From NCBI GenBank assembly GCA_001643675.2, contig LSRY02000022.1:940001-1004000 (forward strand): DNA of 64,000 nucleotides, given 5' to 3'. The DNA comes from Monocercomonoides exilis. Taxonomy: Eukaryota; Preaxostyla; Oxymonadida; Polymastigidae. The notes under the pieces are model-generated. The model saw nothing but the letters and a program-made list of their open reading frames with translations. It was not told where the DNA came from and made no database searches. The position numbers were made by a program, and so were the translations under genes. Every line of letters starts with the position of its first letter. The first letter of the stretch is position 1. Positions 13,390 through 25,167 of the stretch are shown here, piece after piece.

Positions 13390-13720
13390 TTTGAAAGAAT
13401 TGTGTAAATTTCACTGTTTTCTGTTCGCATGGCTAAATTGTCAATTGGATCAATGTTGTTTTCTGAAGAGCCAAAAATGAAAATATCGTTCCATCTCAAA
13501 GTGCATTTGCTTTTGTGAAAAGCAGCAATAAAGCAATGTTCTGAAATTGTTTCTATTAAATAACTTTACTGCTTCTCCTTCCTTGCTCATCGAATGGGAA
13601 TGGTGGAAATAACATTTTGAAATGACAACCTTTCCAACATGATTCCATTTCTGAAATGAACCTCCCGCCGATAATGTTTAACTGTTTGATTCACAAGAGG
13701 CAAGCAATAAAGGTGTGGAG
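13390..13720 (-). pseudogene. Surface-protein-like gene fragment
   Basis: On the minus strand two adjoining segments look coding: IIGGRFISEMESCWKGCHF (about 13560-13670) and, after a stop, ETISEHCFIAAFHKSKCTL continuing to SENNIDPIDNLAMRTENSE (about 13380-13555). The GG turn, cysteines and Asn/Asp-rich style fit beta-helix surface proteins, but the fragment has no start, anchor or open frame through its length. A remnant of a multigene surface family is the best reading; it could instead be an exon of an unrecognised gene. Confidence 0.33.
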
Positions 13721-15640
13721 AATAATTATTCCTTTTTTGTCATTGTTGGACACATGTAAACTGTCCACAAATATTCCCCGAAGAACAAAAAGAAATGTTA
13801 TCATTGAATATCAGTTGAACAACAATTATTAAATATTTAATTTCTCTTCAAACTCCAAATGAATTCTCGTTTTGTTAAGTATTGGATGAATGAAGAATGA
13901 TGAACAGCACATTCGGTTGTTTTCAATGCATTCATTCTCCACGTTTTATTGAAGTGTCATTGCTTATTCCAATAGAACAATTTTTCAAAGTCAGAATCGT
14001 CATGAATAAATCATTAACAAAAAGAACAACTTCTTGTTCTGAATTGCAATCTGTCCACTCGCAAAGTGAAAAGGATTAATTATTTATTGTAATCATTTAT
14101 TTTCTGATAACAATTGTTTGCCTCTTTTCAAAGTGTGTTGTTTCGTTTTTGCAGACATTTTCATGAGATAAAAAGAATCCACTTGAGATCCCTTTTTCAA
14201 ATCCTGTGATGCTTGAATATACGAAGTGTCTCTCAAAAGTCGGCAAATTGTTCTTATTTCACATTTGACAATTGATTTTTTTGTCATAATTTGCAGATAT
14301 ATTTCTGAAAACACAAAGAATAATCTGTAGGTTTTTTCAACTTCCTGATGCAAAAAAATTGCCCTGTTTTGATACAACAAATCGCTGAAGAAGGAGTATC
14401 TCAAAACAAATGAATTTCAATCAACAGAGGAAGAAACAAGAGTGTTTGGATTTATGTTCTTCAGTGGATTCATTTTCAGGTATGAGAAGCATGTTGTTTC
14501 ATACCAAAAAACAAAGGAAGAAGAAGATAAATATTGTGAAATGTGATATTTAATAATATCTTTCGATTTATATGGAATTTGCATCAACGAAATAGAAGTG
14601 AGCTCATCTATTTAATTTGGAAATGAGAAAGAAAAATAGAAGAATCAAAAAAAATAATAACAATATCAATTAACAGAACTTGTCGAAATCATTTTACATC
14701 AGAGAATGAACAAAGATAAATTGAAGACATTCAGGATTTTATTAATGGAAAACATGCATTTTCCATGTTTCGTTATTGGAATCAAAATTATCTAGTCTGT
14801 GGATGAAAAACAAAATTGATGGTTGATTTTCCTTCTATTGTCAAATGCTCATTTAATGATAAAAAAAACTTGATTTAAACAGGAATCCAAATGTTAATGA
14901 TATTATCGCTTCAAAAGAATTATTGTTTTCATTGGTGAGAAAAACAAAAAATGAATTTGTTGTTAAGCAAAGTCTTTTTTCTTCTCAAAAAAAAAATTTC
15001 AAATCTTCTTTCGTTTTTTCAACTTCAACATTTCTTTTTGAACAGCAAATAAATGTTAATCTTTCTTCCAAAATATGATCTATTGTAGATAATCAGTTTT
15101 TATTAAAACACTCTTCTATTTCAGTAATGCATGAAAAAGTTTGTTAAATATTCATTGGTTGCAAAAAATGAACACTTTTCTCAAACAACATATTTAAAAC
15201 TGTATTCACAAATCCATTCCTAACAATGTTCATGATTGAATTGCAAGCAATTGAATTATTATGAAAAAATTCTTCTTTTTTAGGGATGCCAAAAGTGGAA
15301 AATTCAGAATATAATATTTTTTATAAGAATAATTATGTACAAAACATCATTTTTTTGTCAATGATTTTCACACAACTCAGTGATTGTAACTTTTGTTTAT
15401 GAAAAGAAAAAAGAAATAAAGAAATGTTTTGGGCGCTTATTTTGACTTTTCTATTATTACTGGTTCCTTTCATTCAATTAGAAAGAATCATTAACACTGA
15501 CATCTCATTATCTATTTGTGAATTTTTCTCATTATTCAAATATTCTTCAATTTTATTCAAACCACATTTTGGATAAGGTTTTCATATGTATAAAGGATTT
15601 GTTGATCTGTTGTGATTCAGAAAAGTGAACATCAAACAAA
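13721..15640. other. AT-rich DNA upstream of the surface protein gene
   Basis: A 103-codon minus-strand frame (14093-14404) has no recognised motif. The remaining sequence is A/T-rich and without coding signals that I trust. The last 100 bases presumably include the promoter and 5' UTR of the gene beginning at 15641, but I cannot point to a defined element. Confidence 0.4.
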
Positions 15641-16957
15641 ATGCTTTTTGTTTTTGCTTGTCTCCTGTCTGCTTCATTTGCAAGATCACATGAAGTGAAT
15701 AATGGAACATTTACAGAAGTTTACGTTAAGCAAAGCGGAGATGATAGCAACAACGGTACTGCGATCGGTCAGGAAAAGAAATCATTAAGAGATGCTTATT
15801 TCCTATTGGTAAATGACAAGTCAAACAAAATCTTTGTTGTTCATGATGCGACTCCTCTGACAGCAGAGGCAATGTTGTTGACAAAGACTCAAGGAATAAC
15901 CATTGAAGGTGTCAACGAAAAAGGAGATGGAAACACAGAAGTTGCAATTGATTGTAATGCAACTGTTCCATCATCAAATTCATCAACAGCTCTATTCGCA
16001 TGCTATTACACAGTTGAATTCAAATATTTGGCCTTCCAATTCTCAACAATAGAACATTATTGGGACATATTAATCTATTCAAGAACAGATTCCTTGGGAA
16101 TAAGCAACTGTCAATTTGTCAGGATTGGAGCAACATCACAAGGAGGAATAACATCAAATGTTGATGGAAACAGTCCTGTGGCACAGTCTCTTGTTGAAGC
16201 GAATGGTGGAAAAGTCATAATGAATTCAGTGAAATGCACAGATGAAACATCATTCGTGACATTTTCGAATGCTTTATTTATTTTTGATGGAGCAGAGGAA
16301 GTGACATTGAATGAAGTGGAGATCAACAAAGTCAACGTTCTTTACGGATCTTCTATAAGTGTTAGTGATAGTGCAGATGCAATTGGTAAATTTTCCATTG
16401 AGGGATTGAATATTCAGGAAGTGAATACAGAAAGAAGCGGTACCGCTGGTTTAAACATTAATTTAGGTTCTGTTGGAGCAACATTGTCAATTGGAAGGAC
16501 AAGAAAATGCACTTTCAAGTCATGCACCACACGTAATGGACTTGTAGGTGCAATGCTCATTTATATGTCACAAACAAAATCTTATCTGAAGCTTCCAGCT
16601 GCAAACAATTTGGATATTGACGGCACAAATACAGTTAATTCAACTTCAAGATCAATATTCATAAGGGCGCCAGATATTGAGGAATTTTGTGAACAGGAAG
16701 ACTCTTTTGAGTTTGCAAACGATTACGACGAATCAGCTGCTGGATGGATTATGGTAGCAAAAGACGAAGATTCAGATCCAGTGGATGTGTACGAAAAGTA
16801 TATTAAAGTGAGGCAAGAAAAACAAAAAGAAGAAGTTCAAAAGAAAAAAACAGGGACAATTGTTGCGATTGTGGCGCCAATAGTAGTCGTTGTTGTTGCC
16901 GTTGTTGTGGTTGTTGTAATTATCGTTGTCAGGAAAAGGAAATCAAAAAGCGGCTAG
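15641..16957 (+). CDS. Type I membrane surface protein, beta-helix-like ectodomain
   Basis: A single uninterrupted frame of 438 residues with ATG in the context AAACAAAATG. Residues 1 to about 16 (MLFVFACLLSASFARS) form a signal peptide. The ectodomain starts with TEVYVKQSGDDSNNGTAIGQ, which resembles the opening strand of right-handed parallel beta-helix proteins, and carries repeated short strands (LSISNCQF-like, e.g. SLGISNCQFVRIG) and several N-x-T/S sites. Residues about 405-430 are a Val/Ile-rich membrane helix, followed by a short basic tail RKRKSKSG. Topology is therefore extracellular domain, one membrane pass, tiny cytoplasmic tail. From memory this matches a multicopy surface family in Monocercomonoides, where function (adhesion or coat) is unproven. 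The tail ends at TAG, shorter than the tails I recall for relatives, so slight C-terminal truncation is possible. No introns are needed. Confidence 0.85.
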   Translation: MLFVFACLLSASFARSHEVNNGTFTEVYVKQSGDDSNNGTAIGQEKKSLRDAYFLLVNDKSNKIFVVHDATPLTAEAMLLTKTQGITIEGVNEKGDGNTEVAIDCNATVPSSNSSTALFACYYTVEFKYLAFQFSTIEHYWDILIYSRTDSLGISNCQFVRIGATSQGGITSNVDGNSPVAQSLVEANGGKVIMNSVKCTDETSFVTFSNALFIFDGAEEVTLNEVEINKVNVLYGSSISVSDSADAIGKFSIEGLNIQEVNTERSGTAGLNINLGSVGATLSIGRTRKCTFKSCTTRNGLVGAMLIYMSQTKSYLKLPAANNLDIDGTNTVNSTSRSIFIRAPDIEEFCEQEDSFEFANDYDESAAGWIMVAKDEDSDPVDVYEKYIKVRQEKQKEEVQKKKTGTIVAIVAPIVVVVVAVVVVVVIIVVRKRKSKSG

Positions 16958-18320
16958 GAAAAACAATAAGAAGAGGAGATTAGCAGTTGAGAAAGTTGAA
17001 AAGACATGATTCAATTATTCGTCATGCTTGATAATAGTCGGATTTTTGATTTTGAATTTCCATTTGTGGTCATCTTTAACTCATTTTTGCAAATGGGTTC
17101 TCTTTTTTGTTTTCTTTTTGATCTGTTCTCCAATTCAATAATGTATTCCATCCAAAAGCCCACATCACTTGATTTAAAAAAGAACTTATATTGGGCAATG
17201 AAAATGAAAAACAAGATGGAAAATGGCTGATCATTTATAAAAACGAAATTCTGATGGTTTCATTTTGTCATCATTTTTTTTTCAAAATAAATTTCTGCTA
17301 TTATTCAATTTTGCTTTAGAGAAGGAATATCATTCAAATGGTTGAGAATCTCATTTGCTTGGAAATGAATGATATATTGTCTGGGCTGTTCAATCATAAG
17401 CTCTGTTTCATCAGACTTCAGATTTCCTTAAAACATTGTGGTATTTATCTTATCTTCACCTTCAATTCATGCATATTTTGTATGGATTCATCAACTTTCA
17501 ATTCAAAACATTTGACACAATCACAGAAGAATTCAAAAAAATTTCACCATGTTGAACTTGCATTATCATCAAATCAAACCACCTATCAGTCAAGAAAATT
17601 TTCAAATAATCTCTCAAGAAAAAACCAAAAAATATAAGTATATTCATTTATTCAAAGTCGAGCTATTGCAACCATTTCCACAACAATTGGATTTTTCAAT
17701 TAATATCAAAATGAAAGAAATAAAAATTAATCGGAATTATTGCAAATATGAACGTTGTCAAAAAAAGAAATAATATTCAATTCATCTTTCATTGAAAGTT
17801 CGAAACTTAACAAACTTGAATACTTACAAATATCACTTTTTTTGATCAAAGCTCTCAAAGAAACAAGAACAAAAAGGATTCAGACTGCATATGAAACAAA
17901 GGAGGTTTGAATTTTAAAAAATTGATGAATTTAATAAGACACTTTTTTGGTGTTAAAAATCAACAAAACTGTCAAAACGAAAGAAGAATCTCTTTTTTGA
18001 AGATAAATGAAAGATAAGTTAGCACACAAACACATTTTTATTGCCAAATCAGTTATTTTGAGTATGATTTATAACATTCAACAATGAAGGTTCATAATAT
18101 AGATAGATTGCACATTATTGATTAACAAACGAAAAAAAGCGAATAAGCACTTTTATTTCCAAGAAAAACGATTTTCGATTCCTTTTCATTTATTTGAGAT
18201 CAATTGTGAGTTGAGGGTGTCTGATACCATCATGGCAATAGCTTTTGACGCTTTCCATTCCTTCTGAATTTCTTCTTTCTTTGATTGAGCTATTGTTCTG
18301 ATAATAAACCTTTTGTCATA
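16958..18320. other. AT-rich intergenic DNA
   Basis: Short frames at 17338-17637 and 17549-17773 have no motif and overlap each other. Just before the transposon boundary, 18190-18290 on the minus strand reads KEWKASKAIAMMVSDTLN without a stop, which may be the tail of an eroded gene cut by the insertion at 18321. Confidence 0.35.
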
Positions 18321-18834
18321 TGGGTGATTTTTTTTGATATCATAAAAAATTCCGACGTTTGATCAAAATCAAATTTAATTAAGGAATTTGTTAATTAGAA
18401 AAATGAAAACGATGTTCTAACAAATATATTGATTAAATTATTATTATTATTTATTAGTTGATATAAATTAGTTTCCAATTGATTTTATTTCAAAATTTGT
18501 TAAAAAAATATTTTTTCAAAAAATATCAAAATTTCAATAAACAGTTCAAAATACAAGTTCAATCTTTAACATAACATTACCACAATGATTATCTTTATTT
18601 TATAAATCAATATCTTTTTTTAAAGTTAAATTAATGATGCTATTGAAAAAGAATAAAATAAGATAAGTTGAAATCGATAAATATTTAATGAAAACAATCA
18701 ATTTTCAAGTGTTTCATCATCTGATTCCCCAACCAACCTTTTTATAAATCAATTCTCCTATACGTGGTTCGATTACTTGCTATTCTGAAATATGTAATAT
18801 TGTGTTTTCTGTTTTATATCCATTTTTCTCGACT

Positions 18835-19270
18835 TTAAACAGATTGTTTTTCCTCATACAATAATATCTCCAATTCCCTTCCCAATCCCTTCATCCTGGG
18901 CACTTTCCATATGAATTCGCTCTCCCAACTCAATAGCCACCCTGCACAACGAGATATCCCGCTTTCATTCATTTTCATTCTTTTTCGCATCCTGCCCTGA
19001 AAACAACACAAAAACATTCAACAGATAAATATTCATATAAAGAAAAATAAATAAAGAACAAACTGAACTTCGACTGTTTTTTGCCAAGCACACTCATTTC
19101 CACAGCCATCATCATTCAAAAAATCAATCTCTTCATTTCAGCCTCAGAATGGTTGAACACAACAAGAAATGCATCTCCACAAAATACATCGTGCATTTCA
19201 CTGAAGTGTCTTCTCACCCCGCACACGTTGCAGTAGATGTGCAGAGGTGTTTTTTCTATTTTTGTTATGA
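18835..19270 (-). pseudogene. Small-GTPase-like (Ras-type) gene fragment
   Basis: On the minus strand 19120-19260 reads VRRHFSEMHDVFCGDAFLVV followed by FNHSEAEM, which resembles the Ras segment after the DTAGQEE motif (FSAMRD...GFLLVFS). After a probable intron ending in TTTTCAG near 18998, another frame reads RDISLCRVAIELGERIHMES, comparable to the segment leading to the ETSAK motif, although the frame used changes. No P-loop (GxxxxGKS/T) or NKxD is visible. The segment 18890-18975 is also clearly homologous at the nucleotide level to 47160-47240. This is a broken, partial copy inside the 18321-23829 element. The Ras assignment is moderate to weak. Confidence 0.38.
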
Positions 19271-22200
19271 TCATCTCCTTTAATAATATTCTCAACCACC
19301 CAAATCAATATTTGATGTTTATCTCACCAACGCCAGGCACATGAGGGATATGGTGCAGTGAAGAGACGGAAGAGGATTATTTGTGGCAGTGGGTGAGAGT
19401 TGAGTGTTCTTTTGAATGTTAATATTTCGAGAGAGGTTATTGAATGGAAGAAATTCTGAGTCAAAGGGATGGGGAAGGAACAGGTGGAGATTTGGAGAAG
19501 ATAATGTAGATAATATGTAGAGAAGTGACTGAGGATGGTGAGGAAGATATTTGAGACAAATTGGAGAAATGGATTTTGAAAAGAAAGAAAAGAGGGTTAA
19601 AGCTTGAAAGAAGAGGAAAATTGAGAAATGTTGAAAGGCTTGAAAGAAGGGTATTTTTTATGAGAGGAGAAGAATATTTTATGGAAGAGACAGGGAAAGA
19701 TGAAGAAAAGGAAGGGATTGATATTTTCTGATGATTTTGTGAGCTGAGCGGAAGAGGGAAATGGAATGGAAATTGAAAGTTTTATCATTATCAATTTCTG
19801 AGGGGAAAAACAAGGAAATCGCAAAAAGAAAGTGAATCGACTTTGAAGGAATCAAGCTTTTTTGATTAATAACATAACTTCAGCCATAATATTTGCAATT
19901 TGGATTATTGTCTCTTGCAAAGTTGACGAGTCAAATGTGATATCACATTCATTCAATAACGTCATATGAAGTCAAGAAATCTTCGCTAAAAATATCATTC
20001 GACTGATTTCACATTTCTCAATACTCTCGCCTTCTTCTTATTTTTCGCCTTCTTCTTATTTTTCGCCTTCTTCTTCTGTGACATTTCTTTTCACTTCGTA
20101 TCAGAACAGACCATCGACCTTCAGATGCATGTGAGCTGTTCAATCCGCGGCTTGATTGCACCTTCCAAAAATTATTTCATTCAATTTTCCTACTCCCAAC
20201 AGTATCATCCTCACTGTCAATGCATTTCGTAACTTCGCAGGATGGGAATTTGAACAGCTTTCCTTTTCCGTTGCAGTGCATCCAGCTTTGCTTCAGCGTT
20301 TCGAACGAAATCCTTGCGCCGGCTGTGCAGAATAAGCTGAATGGGCATAGAAAGAGAAATGGTAGTGGGAGGGAAGGAGCTGACAGCAATATCGCACTCA
20401 TGCTCTCGCTTTGCGATACTGCCAAGGAGCAAAGAGAGAGGAGTTCAAGTTCAAATGGAAGAGGCAAAGAATGTTGATTTCAGAAGCAAATTGAGCGCGG
20501 AGCTGAGGAAAGGGAAGCAGCATGAAGATCCAAGACAAAGAAGAGGACGAATGAGAATGGTGAGTTTTGCACATCGCAAATTAACGCATTCGATACAAGA
20601 CATGCAAAGACGGCAATAGAAAAAGAGGAAAGAGGAAGGAGAAGAGAAAGATGAGGAAGATGAAGAATTGGTGAATCCAACGAAGGAGATCAAAAAAAAG
20701 ATGAAGATAAAATGGTGTTCATGTTGAGCTAGTCCTCACGCAAAAGGTCATCAAAGCACTATGTCTCTACTCCATTCTATCCTGCACTCACCTTCGCAGC
20801 TGACTCCATAGATTGCCTCATCATCAATGCTAAGCAGCACCGATCTTGCAATCATTCGTGATGCTCACAGCCGAAGAACACATGCAGCTCCTGGCTCAAA
20901 AAGGACGCAGGACAGCACAGACACAGCTCAATGCAATCCAGCGAGTATTGTTGAGCAGCCATATCTTAGTCGCCAAACCCCATTCTCAATCTCAAGTAAA
21001 GCTTTCAGCTTTCAGAATTGTATTTGAAAGAGGGTGAAATCAATACCTCAACAATTGAAGCATTCTCTTTCATTCCCTTCATTTTATTCTTCTCCATCTT
21101 TTTTATCTTCTGCATGCACCTCTTCTTCTTCTTCTACAAACCCTCAACTTCTTTCATAATCTGAATTCTCTCTGATTGTCGGTACCAACGTAGCAAGCAA
21201 ACGAACAGAACTTGTCCACAACTCAGGAGGAGTAGAGAAGTGCTGCCCAAACTGCTTTGAGAACGAACATGGGCCAGAGCAGTTGAAAAAGGAGCGAAAT
21301 GATAAAATATTCAGTACATGTCAAACTCCACAAGGGAGAGAAGAACTGGGCATGCCATTGTTTTATTGCTGCTGATGCCGAGAGCCGAAGGAAGAGAAAG
21401 AGAAGATAGAAGGTTTGGAAGAAGAGCGGAAGGATATCAGTTGTCATCATCAAAGTGAGTGGCTTGTGAAGCAAAAGAAATTGTTGCCATAGGGAGAGAT
21501 GAGAGGGATGATGGAGAGAGGGTGAAATGGGGGTGAAGCCAAAATGAAAGAAAAAGATAAGCAAGAGAAAGAGAAAGAAGGTGATGAAAAGGGGGGAAAA
21601 ATAGCATTAACGAAAAAAGAATGAGGGTTGTGTCAAATTCAATGTAGATTTTGACGATTGAGTTGTTAGAGCAGGAACTTTGGAAGAGCTTTCAGTTTGT
21701 GTAAGAAGAATAAGACGAGTTTGATAAAAATGAGAAAGAAAAGGAAGGATTTTCAAGAAGGGGAGAGGAAGCTGCATTTGTAAAATTTGAACGCGTTGAA
21801 ACAGAATTTGCGACGAGAAACGCAATTAACTCAAAGACTGAAAGATTGATAGAAAACAAAAGAAAAAATAGAAAAGTGGATGATGCAAGAAAAGAAGTGA
21901 GCATTTTTTTAAGAAGAAGAGGAAGATAGTTAGCGGTGGAGTTAATAGAAGTTAGGCGAGTGGACGAGCTTGCAAAGATACAGAAAAGTGAAAGGAATCC
22001 GAGCTTTTGATGAGAGATTATTTTCCTGTTTGTGGTGATGTTATGGTAGTGTATGAAGAGAAAGATACAGAAGCTTTATGAAAGCTGGGAAAAACAATGA
22101 ATTCTTTATTTACAAGAAGATGAAGCAAATGGAAAGGAAGCGAAACATTGAGCTGAAGCTGGGCCAGCGCTTGTTAAGAAGACGCAAAGAAACACGGTTT

Positions 22201-23340
22201 TGATTCTGGAGTGAAAATGAAGAAGAGAGAATGGATTTAAAAGAAAAAAGAAGAATACTTGAAAGACAGAGGAATTGTTGTGGAAGAGCCAAGGAGTTTG
22301 TATAAATCAACAGTCTTTTCTTCTTCAGCCGTTGAAGAAATCGTCGTTTTGTCTTATTTGAATTGGAAATAGCTTTTTTCTGTAAAATCAAATGCCAAAC
22401 GATCTTCATTCACAATATTCACACTATTCTAGCTCTTCACAAACACATTCTTCCCAATTTTTACACTGCATCCAGAAAAAGATCTGATGAAAGCTGATAT
22501 TCTTCTATATTCAAGCAATCAACCAAATTTACACTTCCTCCTTTCCCAAACACTTTCTTCATTGCTTTTTTTATTTTGCTCTTCTCCGACAATGTCACCT
22601 CAATTCTGGGTCCAATTATCACCATTCCAACTCCCATGCTCTCTCCAATCATTCCTTTCTCTTCTTCTTTCTCAACAACCTTCCCACTTCTTCCTTCATC
22701 TTTAGCCATCAAGATCACCAATACACCGATAAATCAGCACATACAATTTTTTCCACCTAATGTCCAGCACCTTCTTTTTAAGCCCAATCGCTTTGTGCAC
22801 ACTCTCGCATTTTTCATTTTGCAATTCGCAAAACAATTATTCAATGAAATGAACATATTCCATACGCCATATTAGCAAAGAATCCATCCAGTAATATAAA
22901 CTACCCAACATTTCAATTGCTGAATACTTCAGTTCTTTCGTTCCCAACAATAGAATTATTCTTTTGTGTGATGCTTCTCATGAGGAGAATAATGGCTCTT
23001 TCTCAGAAGCGAGACGAGACTCGAACACAAAACACATATATCTTCTGCGTCTTTCTCATTCACCCACTTTCTCGTTCACTCAGAACAGGCTAAACTTTGT
23101 GAAAAGAAAAACGTGTTTAAAGAGGAGATTTGCGGGAGCTGCTGGAGTTATCGAGGATCGCAGTGATAAGAATTATGAAAAAGTGCTGAAAGGAGAATCC
23201 TACAACATCAGAGTCGTTTTTGAAAGAAGATTTGAACGAGGAAGAATGGAAAGGGAAGGAAGAAGAGCGAAGGATATAGAATGAAGTTGTTTAATCTGTG
23301 GATCTGAAAAGGAGAAAGAGATTCTAAGATAAAGTCAGAT
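19271..23340. other. Interior of TIR element: mixed eroded coding fragments
   Basis: Plus-strand pieces include a frame at 20220-20477 and one at 20846-21037 reading MLTAEEHMQLLAQKGRRTAQ, suggestive of a coiled coil; 21700-21910 contains another charged, heptad-like stretch with frame breaks. A minus-strand frame at 22461-22721 (MVILMAKDEGRSGKVVEKEE) also looks coding. None forms a complete gene, and frames shift repeatedly. The composition differs from the AT-rich element ends, supporting captured or accumulated gene fragments. Confidence 0.35.
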
Positions 23341-24079
23341 ATTGTCTATAGTGTAATTTGATAATCCACGATTTCGTTTAACGTTTGATGAAGCCGTTGA
23401 GCTATATGGTTGTTTTGAAAACTTGGTGACTTCATTTCAAATGAAGAAAAAGAAAATTCATTTATTTTTACAGAATATTTTAATTTTCGAAAAATTTGCA
23501 ATATTTTCCAGATCTTTCAATATTTTTTCTTTTATAACCTCTGTTTTACATGTTAAGAACTTTTATTTTATCTTTCTGATGAATTTGTTGGATTAACTTT
23601 ATTAATTTTTGGTTTATTTTTATCAAACTTGATCAATAATTTGTTTTTCACTCATAATATAAAAAAGGTTTGTTTTTTTGCATATAATAATTAAACAAAT
23701 ACATATTACAGAAATATAAGCTTAATACTTGTAAAAAAATCAATTTTCCTCTTTGATCAATAAATACCACTATTGATTTTATTTTATCGATTTTTGATCT
23801 TTTTTTATGATATCAAAAAAAATCACCCATATTCTGTATCCTCTTTTTCATCTTCCTTTGGTTCTTCAATCTTCGAAGACATTATCACTTGGGAGTCTTC
23901 TTTCAATTGGTTTCTGCCCTTTCTTTTTCTATGTAATACAGCTTTCTCACAATTGTATTCTTCTTTTTATCATTGTTCTGGCTTTCTTTCCTTCCTCTCT
24001 GTTCGTCTTTTTCAGTATATTGTTCCTGCGTTATCGAACTTTCTGGTGATGAAGCAATCACCCTGCCCATTGATGAGGC

Positions 24080-25022
24080 TCAATCTGAGAAAAAGAAATG
24101 TTTCAACAATGTGTTTGTTTGTGATGAAAGACGAGCAAACTTTGCAATATGCACTAGAGGAACACCTGTCATTGCCAAAGCCGAAATCAAAGCTACATTG
24201 ATTGGGTATGGAGTAAATGTGTCTTGTATTCCGTAATTGATAAGCGCTTCCTTGGCAAGTTTGCGAATCCCTCCTGCTGTTAATGAGGTCTGGGTATTTG
24301 TATTAAGGAGCAAACTGTTTGTGTTTGTATTGGCTTATTGAACTCTCTCCCACCAGGTCAAAAAAGGAAAAGCAGGACAAATAAGTGGCAATTCTGAGAA
24401 ATACGGAATAGCAATCTCTGTGCGTGTCTCCGAAGTCTTCAATCTCATATCAAGATATATTCCTTCTTCTTTAAGCCTTGAATTTCTCATGTCGATTCTC
24501 TCTTGCTTTGAAAATCTGCAAACTGAAAATAACATTGTTAACACAATCACCTTTATTGTCAGTTGCTAAAAGCTCAGTGTCTCATTCGGTCCCTGATCTG
24601 CAAAATATTTCAACAACGTCTGTGGGTTCCAAATTTCTCTGTTTTCTTTTCTCTTTGATCTGTTTGTTCTTCTGAACGCTCTGAATAGCATCTTAATGAG
24701 TGGGATATCACCTAAGCACGTATTGAAAACGAGACTGGAATAAAAAGAAACTGCAGCTCTTGTTATTTGCAGGCACGTAAGCGGCATTCCTCCATTTCTG
24801 AATAATAAAAATACGTTGGCGCAATTCGACGCCCAATCGAATATATTGTCTGGTATTTCTTTGTGGCAACATTCTTCCCATTGCTTTCCAAAATGTGCAA
24901 AGCCAAAGAGGTATCCTTTCCACGTTGTCTCCGCTATTCCCTTGCGGCACTCCTCTGCAATATCGGTTGAGAAAGTTTTCTACCACATAGAACGTTTCTT
25001 CCATTCTTCTCCATCACGCTGA
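24080..25022 (-). pseudogene. Tyrosine recombinase of the retrotransposon, degenerate
   Basis: Segments in order are FSTDIAEECRKGIAETTWKG (core-binding domain), LPLTCLQITRAAVSFYSSL, QLTIKVIVLTMLFSVCRFSK (the typical start of the catalytic domain), and TPYPINVALISALAMTGVPL with HIAKFARLSSQTNTLLKHF at the end. In active members the H-x-x-R motif precedes ALI/ASVSA and a tyrosine sits near the final KFY. Here the expected Arg is replaced (PYPIN) and the last position is Phe, so key catalytic residues are lost. A TAG interrupts NETLSF and QLTIKV. The enzyme family normally circularises and inserts the element by strand exchange. Confidence 0.7.
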
Positions 25023-25167
25023 ATGAATTCAACAACATGATCCTCAACCGTACTGCAGGAAGACTGGCATTCATCAATTGCATTGAAAGGCATTTCTGTA
25101 AAACTTCCTTCTCCAGCTTCCAGTCTCAGTTCCTGTGTGGTATCGACTTCAAAAGAGCGTCCCAGTT

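Larger units (their letters stand above)
18321..23829. mobile_element. 5.5-kb TIR element with TA duplication, no transposase seen
   Basis: The left end at 18321 reads TGGGTGATTTTTTTTGATAT and continues CATAAAAAA; the right end, ending at 23829, is its exact reverse complement over about 30 bases. Both ends are flanked by TA (18319-18320 and 23830-23831), as expected for Tc1/mariner/pogo-type insertion. The outermost few hundred bases on each side are AT-rich, while the interior (about 18.8-23.3 kb) is visibly richer in G/C and purines and holds fragments of several coding sequences on both strands. No DDE transposase frame is visible. The terminal sequence resembles the small MITEs at 27615, 34527 and 55827. 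I read it as a non-autonomous element carrying foreign gene pieces; a decayed autonomous element is the alternative. Confidence 0.65.
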
